Positions 1-7,857 of a DNA stretch of 8,686 nt are shown in pieces; position 1 is the stretch's first letter, and the number at the start of each line of letters is the position of its first letter. A program made the position numbers and the translations under genes. The stretch lies in contig JBBRLA010000355.1 of NCBI GenBank assembly GCA_038231615.1, positions 1 through 8,686 of the forward strand, in the 5' to 3' direction. A model generated the notes under the pieces. It worked only from the letters and a program-made list of their open reading frames with translations. It was not told the DNA's origin and searched no databases. The DNA comes from JBBRLA01 sp038231615. GTDB taxonomy: Bacteria; Myxococcota_A; Polyangia; Palsa-1104; JAEUJZ01.

Positions 1-1465
1 ACTCCTTGCCGATGCCCGCCTGCCGGCTCAGCCGCCGCAGGAGCCCCGCCACCTCGACCGGCACGATCTGCGCCCCCCGCGCCGCCTCCCGTGACAGCTC
101 GCTCATGAGCGTGTCCAGCCGGTCCCGCGCCAGGCGCTGGATCTGGTGGGTCGCCAGCGTCTTGCACTGCACGAAGCTCCACAGAAGCGATAGCACGCAG
201 GTGCAGGCCACCAAAAGCCCGAACCCGCCCACCATCTTCCCCATCAGCGAGAGCGGCGCACGCACCGCGTCGGGATGACCCGGGTGGCCCAGGTCGAACG
301 CCCGCAGCTCTTGCAGGTGACTCAAAAGCGGGCGCAGTGTCGCCCGATGCCACACCATGGCGTAGAGCGACGCGCCGGTGGTCACCGACAAGGCCACCCC
401 CAGGATCAGCACCAGGCTCTCCCGCGGCAGGTCCAGAAGGGGCATGAAGATGCCCAGCAGCACCACCGCGGCCACCACGCTGGAGGCGACCATCGCCGCG
501 CCCAGGCGATAGGGCAGGACCTGCGCCGCGCGGAAGGCCCCGGACAGCAGCGGCCCCGCCTCCTTTGCGCGCGCATCGCCGGAGAGGGCCGCGTTCAGGT
601 ACGCCCGGATCGGGCGGCAAGAGGCGGTACCGTAGCGATAGCCCAGATAGAGCAAAAGGAAGAAGAGCCCTGGCAGGTAGCGCTGCGCCCGCTGGAACTG
701 CTCCAGATCGAAGGGCACCGAGATAGTGAAGCCGACGGTGCACAGGAGCGCCATCAGCGTGGTCAGCAGCACCGCCCGGGTCAGCTCGGCGGTATATCGG
801 GAAGCGAACCGCCGCATCGGATCGGGGCCTTTGGGCAGGGCGCGCCAGTGCGTGCCCCAGAGCAGGCGGTCGTAGACCAGGCTGTGCAGCGCACCCGCCA
901 AGAGCGGGTTGAAAGAGAAGATCCAGATGAGCGGCGGGATGCTGGCCAGCGGCAGCCCGTGAAGGCGCAGCCACGCGGCGCAGAAGACGCCGCAGGCGGC
1001 CCACAGGGAAGTGCGCACCCAGAGCGTATCGCGGGGCAGGGTGGCCGCCAGCAGGTAGACCTCCTCGGCGGCGGTCTTGCCTGCAGCGGGTGCCAGGGCG
1101 GTCTTGCCGGTTGCCGGGGCGGTCGAGCCAGTTGCCCGGGCGGTCGAGCCAGTTGCTGTCCGGGGAGGAAGATCCCCCAGAGATGCTCTGTCCTTGTTGT
1201 ACTGGCGCAGTCGCCGCAGCCGCGTCTCCTGCCACACGGCGTAGACCACCGAGAATGCCACCAGCGCCAGAAGCACCGGCCGCGTCACCTGGCCCCCGAG
1301 CTGGAGCACCTCGGTGCCGGGCATCTGCACGTCGCCCTCGGGTGGGGCCGCCCGGCCATACTTCACCCCATAGAGCAGGTACACCGGCAGGCCGATGGAC
1401 GCCCCTTCGACGCAAAGTCCCATCGCATCGGCCAGGAGCAAGCGGAGACGAAGGCCGCCTTTCAT
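1..1465 (-). CDS. Polytopic membrane protein, C-terminus cut by window edge (possible signalling protein)
   Basis: Reading the minus strand from the ATG at 1465 gives 488 codons without a stop, so the gene continues past base 1. The start is well supported: GAGG lies 5 nt upstream, and the previous gene's stop is only 15 bp away, suggesting translational coupling. Hydrophobic segments lie at about residues 63-80, 154-170, 176-197, 231-250, 264-280, 322-344, 350-371 and 411-431, with a weaker one near 15-33. Residues 103-132 form an Ala/Thr/Gly heptad-like repeat between the first strong helix and the others. After the last helix comes a charged, probably helical stretch (432-460, QIQRLARDRLDTLMSEL). 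A multi-helix membrane domain followed by a helical linker is common in sensor kinases, nucleotide cyclases and chemoreceptor-like proteins, but the output domain lies outside the window. I do not recognise the family, so function is not assigned. Confidence 0.8.
   Translation of the reverse strand, partial: MKGGLRLRLLLADAMGLCVEGASIGLPVYLLYGVKYGRAAPPEGDVQMPGTEVLQLGGQVTRPVLLALVAFSVVYAVWQETRLRRLRQYNKDRASLGDLPPRTATGSTARATGSTAPATGKTALAPAAGKTAAEEVYLLAATLPRDTLWVRTSLWAACGVFCAAWLRLHGLPLASIPPLIWIFSFNPLLAGALHSLVYDRLLWGTHWRALPKGPDPMRRFASRYTAELTRAVLLTTLMALLCTVGFTISVPFDLEQFQRAQRYLPGLFFLLLYLGYRYGTASCRPIRAYLNAALSGDARAKEAGPLLSGAFRAAQVLPYRLGAAMVASSVVAAVVLLGIFMPLLDLPRESLVLILGVALSVTTGASLYAMVWHRATLRPLLSHLQELRAFDLGHPGHPDAVRAPLSLMGKMVGGFGLLVACTCVLSLLWSFVQCKTLATHQIQRLARDRLDTLMSELSREAARGAQIVPVEVAGLLRRLSRQAGIGKE
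1070..1159 (-). repeat. In-frame 21-bp tandem repeat in the membrane protein gene
   Basis: Four units begin with GGCGGTC on the plus strand, at 1070, 1097, 1118 and 1139. The last three are spaced exactly 21 bp; the first is 27 bp long. Read on the minus strand they encode heptads of the type ATGSTAR, ATGSTAP and ATGKTAL, at about residues 103-132 of the membrane protein. The two units at 1118 and 1139 are nearly identical, which suggests recent slippage. The period keeps the frame, so copy number can vary without disrupting the protein. Confidence 0.8.
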
Positions 1466-1480
1466 TGCCGCCTCATCGCC

Positions 1481-3124
1481 TCAGCGGCGGAACACAAGGG
1501 GCACGCTGGCCCCCTGGGTCATGCCGCGCGCAGCGGGAAAACGCCAGGCGCGGGCGCGCTGGACGATGCAGCTTTCGAGGGCCGCGTTCTTGATTGTCGA
1601 GCCCTCCACGCGGGCCTGGGTCACCGAGCCCGAGGCGTCCACGTTCCACACCAGCAAAAGCTTGCCGGCAAGGGTCGGGGCATGCGCCAGCTCCTGTCGA
1701 TAGCACGCCTCGACCTGGTCCTGGTGGTGGGTGATGACCTTGTCGACCTGCCCCTTGCTGAGCGGCCCCTGGCTCAACGGCGCACCGCTCAAGACCACCG
1801 GCCCGCGGCCGGACTTCGGCCGTGCCGGGGCTGCCGTTGCGACACTCCCCGCCCAATTGGGCTGCTTCAGATCTATCGGGGCTGCCACGCCCGGCCTGGC
1901 CGGCGGGGCAGGGGGCCTGGCCGCGGGGGCCGGTCCCTTCGGGGCAACGCCAGGTGGCCCACCTGCATGGGCCCGCGCGGGCGCCAGTTTCGGCGGGGCC
2001 TCCTTTTGCGCGACTGGCGCTGCGGCGGGTAATGGGGCCTTCTGCGACGAGACTGGCACCACGGCGGGTAACGGGGCCTTGGGTAGTGTTGCCGCCGGCT
2101 CCTTGTCGGCCCCCACCGGCAGCGTCGCGCCAGGCACTGCGGCGGGTAACGGGGCCTTGGGTAGTGTTGCCGCCGGCACCTTGTCAGCCCTCACCGGCAC
2201 TGGCAGCGTCGCGCCAGGCACCACGTCTTGCTGTTTCCCTACCGGCACCGGCGCACCCTCCGTTCCCGTCGGCACCTTCGTAGTCTTCCCCATCACGAAC
2301 CCGCCCCCCCCGTCATCGGAGAGCAGCGGCTGTCTCCGCGCATGCCGCGGGTCGTGCTGCGCCGCCAGCATCGCCGCCATGCCGTTCCAGCCCAGTGCAT
2401 CGGCGTCCCGGGCCTCCTTCTTCCCCGAGGCTGTCGCGGCGTCCAGCAGGTTCCGCGCCTCGACCCGCTTCTGGTACAGGATGTGGGCCATCCTGCTGGT
2501 CGGCGGCGGGTCGATGGACAGGGTGGTGCTGGGCTCCCACGCGAAAAGCGCGAGCAGCAGCACCGCCCCGTGCACCGCCCCGGAGATCAGCAGCGCCTTC
2601 TGCAAGAAGGGATCGATCGGCCACGGCAGGAACGAAAGCGGGCCGGCCGGCATCTTCTGTCGCAGGTCCACCGGCCCCGGCGGAGGCAGGAACTCGAAGA
2701 AGAACGACACCGCGGCGCTGGCGTCCGTGGCGACCAGCCCCCAGTCCTTCGGGCGCAGCACGTGCTCGCGCACCCCGGTGGCCCCCTGTGCGTCGGCGGG
2801 GCTTTTCGCGATGCCCCGGTGCGAGGCGAACAAGTCCCGCACCGATAAAGTCTCGCCCGACAGGTGCACCTTGCCAGCCATCCCCTCCGACAGGCGCAGC
2901 ACGAAGTCGCCGCCCACCGCGTGCAGCAAGGGGAAGGACGCCGGCAGCGGGCAAACCGGGATGGCGAAGGTATCGTGACCTTGCTGCCCCAGAGTGATCC
3001 GGGTTGGACGCCGAGACAGGCCGCGGGGCTCCGACAGGCCGAAGCTGCGCTCCTCGAGGGGCTCGCCGTGGAAGACGAGCACCACGCGAAGACGGCATGG
3101 CGGCAGCTTTTCCAGGATTTCCAC
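1481..3124 (-). CDS. AgmX/PglI C-terminal domain protein (TonB-like envelope protein)
   Basis: The product is 547 residues, starting at a GTG at 3124. A stop codon lies five codons upstream in frame and no strong Shine-Dalgarno is seen, so a start at Val14 or Val15 is possible. Four parts are visible. Residues 12-146 form a globular N-terminal domain (RITLGQQGHDTF near 42-53, GDFVLRLSEGMAGKVHL near 72-88, FFFEFLPPPG near 141-150). About 174-197 is a single membrane helix. About 282-440 is a Pro/Ala/Val-rich linker with internal repeats. About 458-547 is a C-terminal domain with ACYRQEL, LAGKLLLVWNVDASGSV and ESCIVQRARAWRFP, in which Cys474 and Cys519 match the two conserved cysteines of AgmX/PglI C-terminal domains. 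By family knowledge the N-terminus is cytoplasmic, and the linker and C-terminal domain lie in the periplasm. AgmX and PglI were described in Myxococcus gliding motility, but most members have no known role, so motility is not claimed. The stop is 15 bp before the next gene. Confidence 0.85.
   Translation of the reverse strand: MEILEKLPPCRLRVVLVFHGEPLEERSFGLSEPRGLSRRPTRITLGQQGHDTFAIPVCPLPASFPLLHAVGGDFVLRLSEGMAGKVHLSGETLSVRDLFASHRGIAKSPADAQGATGVREHVLRPKDWGLVATDASAAVSFFFEFLPPPGPVDLRQKMPAGPLSFLPWPIDPFLQKALLISGAVHGAVLLLALFAWEPSTTLSIDPPPTSRMAHILYQKRVEARNLLDAATASGKKEARDADALGWNGMAAMLAAQHDPRHARRQPLLSDDGGGGFVMGKTTKVPTGTEGAPVPVGKQQDVVPGATLPVPVRADKVPAATLPKAPLPAAVPGATLPVGADKEPAATLPKAPLPAVVPVSSQKAPLPAAAPVAQKEAPPKLAPARAHAGGPPGVAPKGPAPAARPPAPPARPGVAAPIDLKQPNWAGSVATAAPARPKSGRGPVVLSGAPLSQGPLSKGQVDKVITHHQDQVEACYRQELAHAPTLAGKLLLVWNVDASGSVTQARVEGSTIKNAALESCIVQRARAWRFPAARGMTQGASVPLVFRR
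2063..2221 (-). repeat. Tandem duplication of about 78 bp in the Pro/Ala linker
   Basis: Plus-strand bases 2063-2137 recur at 2141-2221 with a few substitutions and a 6-bp in-frame insertion. Both copies start GGCGGGTAACGGGGCCTTGG and end in GCGCCAGGCAC. They encode two related peptide blocks (each with VPGATLP and PAATLPKAPLPA), at about residues 302-355 of the AgmX/PglI-type protein. A third, shorter KAPLPAAAP echo follows at about 362-370. High DNA identity indicates recent duplication of a linker that probably tolerates length change. Confidence 0.85.
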
Positions 3125-3199
3125 GAGATCGCCAGTTTACCACGGCACAGGCCCGTTGGCCCAACCGACCCCCAATGTCACGGGCGCCTTTCGGCCAAG

Positions 3200-5116
3200 C
3201 TACACGTCGATGTCCTTGGCGTCCTTGGCCCGCTCCATGATGAAACGGAACCGCGCCGAGGGGTCCTTGCCCATCAACTCGTTCAGGATGCGATCCGTCT
3301 CCAGCGGCCCGTTGATGAAGATCTTCAGCGAGTACCGCCGCTTGGGGTCCAGCGTCGTCGCCCACAGTTGCGCCGGCATCATCTCGCCCAAGCCCTTGAA
3401 ACGCTGGATCTCGGGCTTGGCGTTCTTCGGCGCCTTGGCCAGGATCGCGTCCCGCGCCTCGTCGTCCACCACCCAGTGCGTTTCCTTGCCGATGTCGATC
3501 CGGTACAGCGGCGGCTGCGCCAGGTAAATGTGCCCGCCCTCGATGAGCTTGGGCAGGTGCCGGTAAAAAAACGTCAAAAGCAGCGTCGAAATATGGTGCC
3601 CGTCGCTGTCCGCGTCCATCAAAAGAAAGATCCGCCCGTAGCGCAGCTTGCTTTCGTCGAAGTCCTTGCCGAAGCCGCAGCCCAGCGCCGAGATGATGTC
3701 CTGAAGCTCCTTGTTGGACAAGAGTTTGCTCGTCGTCGCCTGCTCCGCGTTCAGCACCTTGCCGCGCAACGGCAGGATGGCCTGCGTACGCCGGTTGCGC
3801 CCCTGCTTGGCCGAGCCGCCTGCGCTGTCGCCCTCGACGATGAACAGCTCCGATTCCGCCGGGTCGGTGGACGAGCAGTCGGCCAGCTTCCCCGGCAGGT
3901 TCAGCCGATGGCTCACCGCCGACTTGCGCGACACCGCCTGGCTGGCCGCCCGCGACGCCTCCCGCGCCCGTGCCGCCAGCACGATCCGCGCAATGATCGA
4001 CTCGGCCACCGAGCTGTTGTTGTTCAGCCAGCTCTCGATGAACGTGCGCACCGCCCCATCGACCTCGGCGGTGATTTCGGGGTTGTTCAGGCGCTCCTTG
4101 GTCTGCCCCTGGAACTGCGGCTCGTGGACGTAGCACGAGAGGATCGCCAAAAGGCCCTCGCTGATGTCCTCCGCGGTCAGCGTCACGCCCTTGGGCGTCA
4201 GGTTGTGCGTCTCGATGTAGTTGCGCACCCCCTTGACCGTCCCCGACTTCAGCCCCGCCTCGTGGGTGCCCCCAGACGAGGTCGGGATGCCGTTCACGTA
4301 GCTCTTGATGTATTCGTCGGTGGCCTCGGTCCAGGCCAGCGCCAGTTCGAAGCGCACCCCCTCGCCCTCGCCCTCGCGCAAAAGGTATACCGGGCTTTGG
4401 ATCGCCGGCTTCTGCCGGTCGGCGATGAGCTTGTTCAGATAATCGGCGATCCCCCCTTGGTGGGCGAAGTCCGACTTGGTCCCGGATTCCTCGTCGGTGA
4501 CCAGGATGCGCAGGCCCTTGTGCAGATAGGTCTTGGACTCCAGCCGTTCGAGGATCAGCGGGATGTCGAAGCGCGCCTTGTCGCCGAAGATTTCCACGTC
4601 GGGGCGGAAGAAGAACGTAGTGCCCGTGCCCCGGGCCTTGCCGATGTGTCGCAGCAGCGACTTGGCCAGGCCCCGCGAATAGCGCTGCTCGACCTCCTCC
4701 CCGTCGCGCCGCACCTTGACCAAGAGGTCCTCCGACAGGGCGTTCACCACCGAGCTGCCGACGCCGTGCAGGCCGCCCGAGTGGACGTAGTTGCCCTGCC
4801 CGAACTTACCGCCGGAGTGCAGCGTCGTGAGGATCACTTCCAGGGCCGACTTGCCGTACTTGGGCATGATCCCCGTGGGGATGCCGCGGCCGTTGTCTTC
4901 GACGGTAGCCGAGCGCTTGTCGGCATGCAGGGTGACCTTGATCGTCGAGGCGAAGCCGTTTATCACCTCGTCGACGGCGTTGTCGACAACCTCCCAGAGC
5001 AGGTGGTGATAGCCGCGGCTGTCCACCCCCCCGATGTACATCCCGGGGCGCTTGCGCACCGGCTCCAGGCCCTCGAGAACGATGATGTCCTGTTCGGTAT
5101 ATTGAGTGGCTGCCAT
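3200..5116 (-). CDS. parE: Type IIA topoisomerase subunit B, ParE-like (topoisomerase IV)
   Basis: This 638-residue protein is the ATPase subunit of a type IIA topoisomerase, pairing with the A subunit encoded upstream. The GHKL ATPase domain carries Glu42 and Asn46 in LLWEVVDNAVDE, EDNGRGIP at 73-80 and the Gly-rich lid GGLHGVGSSVVNALS at 114-128. The transducer domain carries the ATP-contacting Lys340 in QTKERL. The TOPRIM domain holds Glu428 in EGDSAGGSAKQGR, the acidic cluster Asp501/Asp503/Asp505 in MDADSDGHHI, and QRFKGLGEM at 571-579. ParE is preferred over GyrB for three reasons. The length is close to E. coli ParE (630) and lacks the roughly 170-residue insert of Gram-negative GyrB. 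The DADSDG and PPLYRIDIGKE wording is ParE-like. The neighbouring A subunit lacks a normal GyrA box. Gyrase cannot be fully excluded, because QGRNRRTQAILPLRGK is also seen in GyrB. No Shine-Dalgarno precedes the ATG; a promoter-like element lies immediately upstream. Confidence 0.93.
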   Translation of the reverse strand: MAATQYTEQDIIVLEGLEPVRKRPGMYIGGVDSRGYHHLLWEVVDNAVDEVINGFASTIKVTLHADKRSATVEDNGRGIPTGIMPKYGKSALEVILTTLHSGGKFGQGNYVHSGGLHGVGSSVVNALSEDLLVKVRRDGEEVEQRYSRGLAKSLLRHIGKARGTGTTFFFRPDVEIFGDKARFDIPLILERLESKTYLHKGLRILVTDEESGTKSDFAHQGGIADYLNKLIADRQKPAIQSPVYLLREGEGEGVRFELALAWTEATDEYIKSYVNGIPTSSGGTHEAGLKSGTVKGVRNYIETHNLTPKGVTLTAEDISEGLLAILSCYVHEPQFQGQTKERLNNPEITAEVDGAVRTFIESWLNNNSSVAESIIARIVLAARAREASRAASQAVSRKSAVSHRLNLPGKLADCSSTDPAESELFIVEGDSAGGSAKQGRNRRTQAILPLRGKVLNAEQATTSKLLSNKELQDIISALGCGFGKDFDESKLRYGRIFLLMDADSDGHHISTLLLTFFYRHLPKLIEGGHIYLAQPPLYRIDIGKETHWVVDDEARDAILAKAPKNAKPEIQRFKGLGEMMPAQLWATTLDPKRRYSLKIFINGPLETDRILNELMGKDPSARFRFIMERAKDAKDIDV

Positions 5117-5126
5117 GGGGTTGTTC

Positions 5127-5154
5127 AGGGTAGCAGGGTTCCCGTCGACGTCAA
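5127..5154 (-). promoter_or_regulatory. Candidate sigma-70-type promoter directly before parE
   Basis: On the minus strand TTGACG (5154-5149) is followed after 16 bp by TACCCT (5132-5127). The -35 matches the consensus at five of six positions and the -10 at three of six. The expected transcription start, near 5122-5120, is only about 4-6 nt before the parE ATG at 5116. That would give a near-leaderless transcript and would fit the lack of a Shine-Dalgarno there. This is inferred from sequence only; the -10 match is weak and chance is possible. Confidence 0.35.
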
Positions 5155-5186
5155 GAATCGGCCGACAATGTTCCCAGGACGGCGCG

Positions 5187-7532
5187 TCACGTGTTCACGC
5201 CGGGTAGGTTGGATTGGCCGCCGCCGCTGCCGCCGCTGCCGCCACCTGATGTTGGGCCGCCGAGCTGGGGGATGGTGGGGGGTGGCACGATCACCTTGGT
5301 CAGCTTGCCCCGCTTGAACAGCTCCTTGCCCTTGCCGCCGCGGGCCACCACCTCGCCCCGGCCCTCGCCCAGGTCGAAGACCTTGCCCTTGTCGCTTTCC
5401 ACCCGCAGCGCCTCGTCCACTGCGAAGCCCAGCACCGCGTCCTCCGGCAGCAATTTGATCACCTGCACCCCCTTGCCCGGTCCCGACAAGAGATTCACCT
5501 CGCCGGCAAGGCAGGTCAGGGCGTGGGCGTCCACCGAGGCCACCGTCAGCTTCGACTGCTCCCCGGCGGGGCGCACCCCCAGGACCTCGTCGCCCTCCGA
5601 CAGACGCGCGAAAAGCCTGCCGGTCCTCGTCGAGGGCTCCAGGTGCGCCAAAAGGGCGAAGCGCAGCCCCATGCCCTTTTTGGTCACCGCCAAAAGGTTC
5701 GTCGTGTCCATCGGCGGGCGCACCCGCGGGTCCAGCGACAGCGTCGAGACCACCCGTTCGCCGTCGTCGAACTTGAAGAGCTTCTGCACCGGATCGCCAT
5801 ACCCCGTCGAGGGGGGGATGTCGAGGATCTTGCACACGTAGGCCGAGCCGCGGTTGGTGAAGAAGGCCACGCATTCCCGGGTCGAGCCGCCGATCACGGT
5901 CATGACCTCGTCGCCTTCCCGGACGCGCGTCGTGGACACGTCCTTCAACTGTCCCACGCGCTTGACCCAGCCGTCGCGGGTCACCACCACATGGGCGTCC
6001 TCGGCGACGATGAAGGCGTTGGGGTCGAATTCCGGTTCCTCGGCCATGACCCCGATGCGGGTGCGGCGCTTGTCGCCGTATTTCTCGCGCAGTTCGGACA
6101 GTTCCTTGCGCACCACGCCCCAGCGTTTCTCGTCGCTGCGCAAGAGGGTTTCCAGGCGCTTCTGCTCGCGCTGCTTCTCGTCCAACTCCTTCTGGATGAC
6201 CAGGATCTCCAGCTTGGCCAGCTTGTACAGCTTCAGCTCCAAAATGGCGTCGACCTGCTCCTCGTCGAGCGTGAAACGCTTCATCAGCTTGTCGGCGGCG
6301 TCGGCCTTGCCCTCGCTTTTGCGGATGATCTTGATGATTTCGTCCAGGGCATCGTAGACGGTGGCCAGCCCTTCCAGGACGTGGACCCGCTTGTTCAGTT
6401 CACTGAGCAGGTGGGACAGGCGACGGGTGACGACCTCGAAGCGGAAGCGGATGAAGTGCTTGATGCATTCATGCAGGGCCAGTTGCCGAGGGGCGCCGAT
6501 CTCGGGGTTGTCCGTCGGGACCAGGCAGGTCAGGTTCACCTGCACGTTCACCTGGAGGCCGGTGTTTTTGTAAAGATAGGCCATGACCAGCGGGGCGTCG
6601 GCGCCCTTCTTCAGGTCGAGGACCATGCGCACGTCGGTGGTGGACTCGTCGCGGCAGTCGATAAGCTGGGGGACGCGCTTCTCGTTGATGATCTCGCCGA
6701 CCTTCTCCATGATCGACGCGCGGGTCAGGCCGTAGGGGATGGAGGTGATGATGATGCTGGTGGCACCCCGGCGATCGGCGGGTTCTTCGATCTTGTACTG
6801 GCCGCGGAGGCGCACGGAGCCGTGGCCCTGCTCGTAGATGGCGCGCAGTTCCTGCTTGCTGGACAGGATTTCGCCGCCCGTCGGGAAGTCGGGACCGCGG
6901 ATGTGCTTGAGGACGCCCGGGGTGTCCAGGGTGGGGTCGTCGATCATGGCCAGGCAGGCGTCCAGGACCTCGCCGACGTTGTGGGGCGGGATCGAGGTGG
7001 CCATGCCGACGGCAATGCCCTGGGACCCGTTGATGAGCAGGTTGGGCAGCTTGGCCGGGACGACGATGGGCTCGAAGCGGACGCCGTCGAAGGTGGGGCG
7101 CCAGTCGACGGTGTTCAGCTTGATCTCGTCGAGCAGCTCGATGGCGGTCTGGCGCAGGCGGCACTCGGTGTAGCGGTAGGCGGCGGGGGCGTCGCCGTCC
7201 TGGGAGCCGAAGTTGCCGTGGCCGTCGACCAGGGGATAGCGCAGGGAGAAGTCCTGGGCCATGCGGACCAGGGCCTCGTACACCGAGCTGTCGCCGTGGG
7301 GGTGGTACTTGCCCAGCACGTCACCGACGACGGCGGCGCACTTCTTGTAGCGCGCGTCGGGGTACAGGTGCTGATCGTTGTACATGGCGTAGAGGATGCG
7401 GCGGTGGACCGGCTTCAGGCCGTCGCGCACGTCGGGGAGGGCCCGCGAAGTGATGACGGAGAGGGCGTAGTTCAAATAGCGCCGCTGGGTCTCCTCGTCC
7501 AGGGCGATCGTCGTTTCGCGTTCGGATGTCAT
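5187..7532 (-). CDS. parC: Type IIA topoisomerase subunit A, ParC-like (topoisomerase IV)
   Basis: This 781-residue subunit cuts and rejoins DNA. The catalytic Tyr121 sits after Arg120 in AAYRYTECRL. The quinolone-contact segment HPHGDSSVYE spans 77-86, with Ser82 and Glu86 at the positions usually mutated in resistance, so the site looks unmutated. QGIAVGMATSIPPHN (171-185) carries the DNA-bending isoleucine, Ile173. A long coiled-coil segment follows (about 370-490, with ILELKLYKLAKLEI), then a C-terminal beta-propeller (about 500-750). At the usual GyrA-box position in blade 1 the sequence is degenerate (TTRVREGDEV), which argues for ParC over GyrA; Glu86 and the length also fit. An RGGKG motif does occur late, at 731-735. 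The last 25 residues form a Gly/Ser-rich tail. The ATG at 7532 has no clear Shine-Dalgarno. The B subunit follows 70 bp downstream. Confidence 0.92.
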   Translation of the reverse strand: MTSERETTIALDEETQRRYLNYALSVITSRALPDVRDGLKPVHRRILYAMYNDQHLYPDARYKKCAAVVGDVLGKYHPHGDSSVYEALVRMAQDFSLRYPLVDGHGNFGSQDGDAPAAYRYTECRLRQTAIELLDEIKLNTVDWRPTFDGVRFEPIVVPAKLPNLLINGSQGIAVGMATSIPPHNVGEVLDACLAMIDDPTLDTPGVLKHIRGPDFPTGGEILSSKQELRAIYEQGHGSVRLRGQYKIEEPADRRGATSIIITSIPYGLTRASIMEKVGEIINEKRVPQLIDCRDESTTDVRMVLDLKKGADAPLVMAYLYKNTGLQVNVQVNLTCLVPTDNPEIGAPRQLALHECIKHFIRFRFEVVTRRLSHLLSELNKRVHVLEGLATVYDALDEIIKIIRKSEGKADAADKLMKRFTLDEEQVDAILELKLYKLAKLEILVIQKELDEKQREQKRLETLLRSDEKRWGVVRKELSELREKYGDKRRTRIGVMAEEPEFDPNAFIVAEDAHVVVTRDGWVKRVGQLKDVSTTRVREGDEVMTVIGGSTRECVAFFTNRGSAYVCKILDIPPSTGYGDPVQKLFKFDDGERVVSTLSLDPRVRPPMDTTNLLAVTKKGMGLRFALLAHLEPSTRTGRLFARLSEGDEVLGVRPAGEQSKLTVASVDAHALTCLAGEVNLLSGPGKGVQVIKLLPEDAVLGFAVDEALRVESDKGKVFDLGEGRGEVVARGGKGKELFKRGKLTKVIVPPPTIPQLGGPTSGGGSGGSGGGQSNLPGVNT

Positions 7533-7640
7533 GGGTCGAAGTCTTCTACTCTATTTGGCCAGGGAATCTAAAGGGGGGGTCTGACAAATGACGCTTTCAG
7601 CGAGGGGGGCGGGGGGATCGGCAATGAACATGGGGCTGGT

Positions 7641-7668
7641 ATTATGACCCGGGACAGGGGGCGCGCAA
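7641..7668 (-). promoter_or_regulatory. Candidate sigma-70-type promoter for parC
   Basis: On the minus strand TTGCGC (7668-7663) is followed after 16 bp by CATAAT (7646-7641), a five-of-six match to the -10 consensus. This would place transcription start near 7634 and give parC a leader of about 100 nt. The core GGTATTATGACC is almost symmetric: on the plus strand it reads as an extended -10 (TGGTATTAT), but no good plus-strand -35 is present. A weaker alternative, TTTAGA-N18-TAGAAG, lies closer to the parC ATG. Prediction only. Confidence 0.35.
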
Positions 7669-7857
7669 GGGGGAAGGCTGGGACGGGTGGGTGGGGGCGC
7701 AGACGAGCGGAGGCCGCTTTTGCGCTCGAAGAACGCGGCGCGGGTCCTTTCGCATGCGGAAAAGGACATGCGCAACGCGGGGTTATACAAGGAGCCTGCG
7801 CGAACGTGCACGAACTCCGCGGCGCGGAACATGCTGTCCGCGTGGGGGTCCTTGCAG

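Noticed and set aside
275..2032. 585-codon plus-strand open frame antisense to the AgmX/PglI-type and membrane protein genes
   Set aside because: Arg/Gln/Gly-rich shadow typical of high-GC coding DNA; the minus strand encodes proteins with clear domains or membrane helices here.
2864..5317. 817-codon plus-strand open frame antisense to parE
   Set aside because: The minus strand carries the full set of ParE motifs; the plus frame shows no recognisable domain and is rich in Arg, Gln and Leu as expected of a shadow.
3200..7532. Assignment as DNA gyrase (gyrA/gyrB) instead of topoisomerase IV
   Set aside because: The A subunit lacks a proper GyrA box in blade 1, and the B subunit lacks the Gram-negative GyrB insert and has the DADSDG form. 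A separate gyrA/gyrB pair elsewhere in the genome would confirm this; its absence would reverse the call.
5523..7571. 682-codon plus-strand open frame antisense to parC
   Set aside because: Shadow of parC; composition (Val, Asp, Gly, Gln) follows from the complement of parC codons and no domain is visible.
7551..7832. 93-codon minus-strand frame ending 18 bp before parC
   Set aside because: No Shine-Dalgarno seen, low-complexity Pro/Ser-rich sequence, no family resemblance, and it overlaps the candidate parC promoter.
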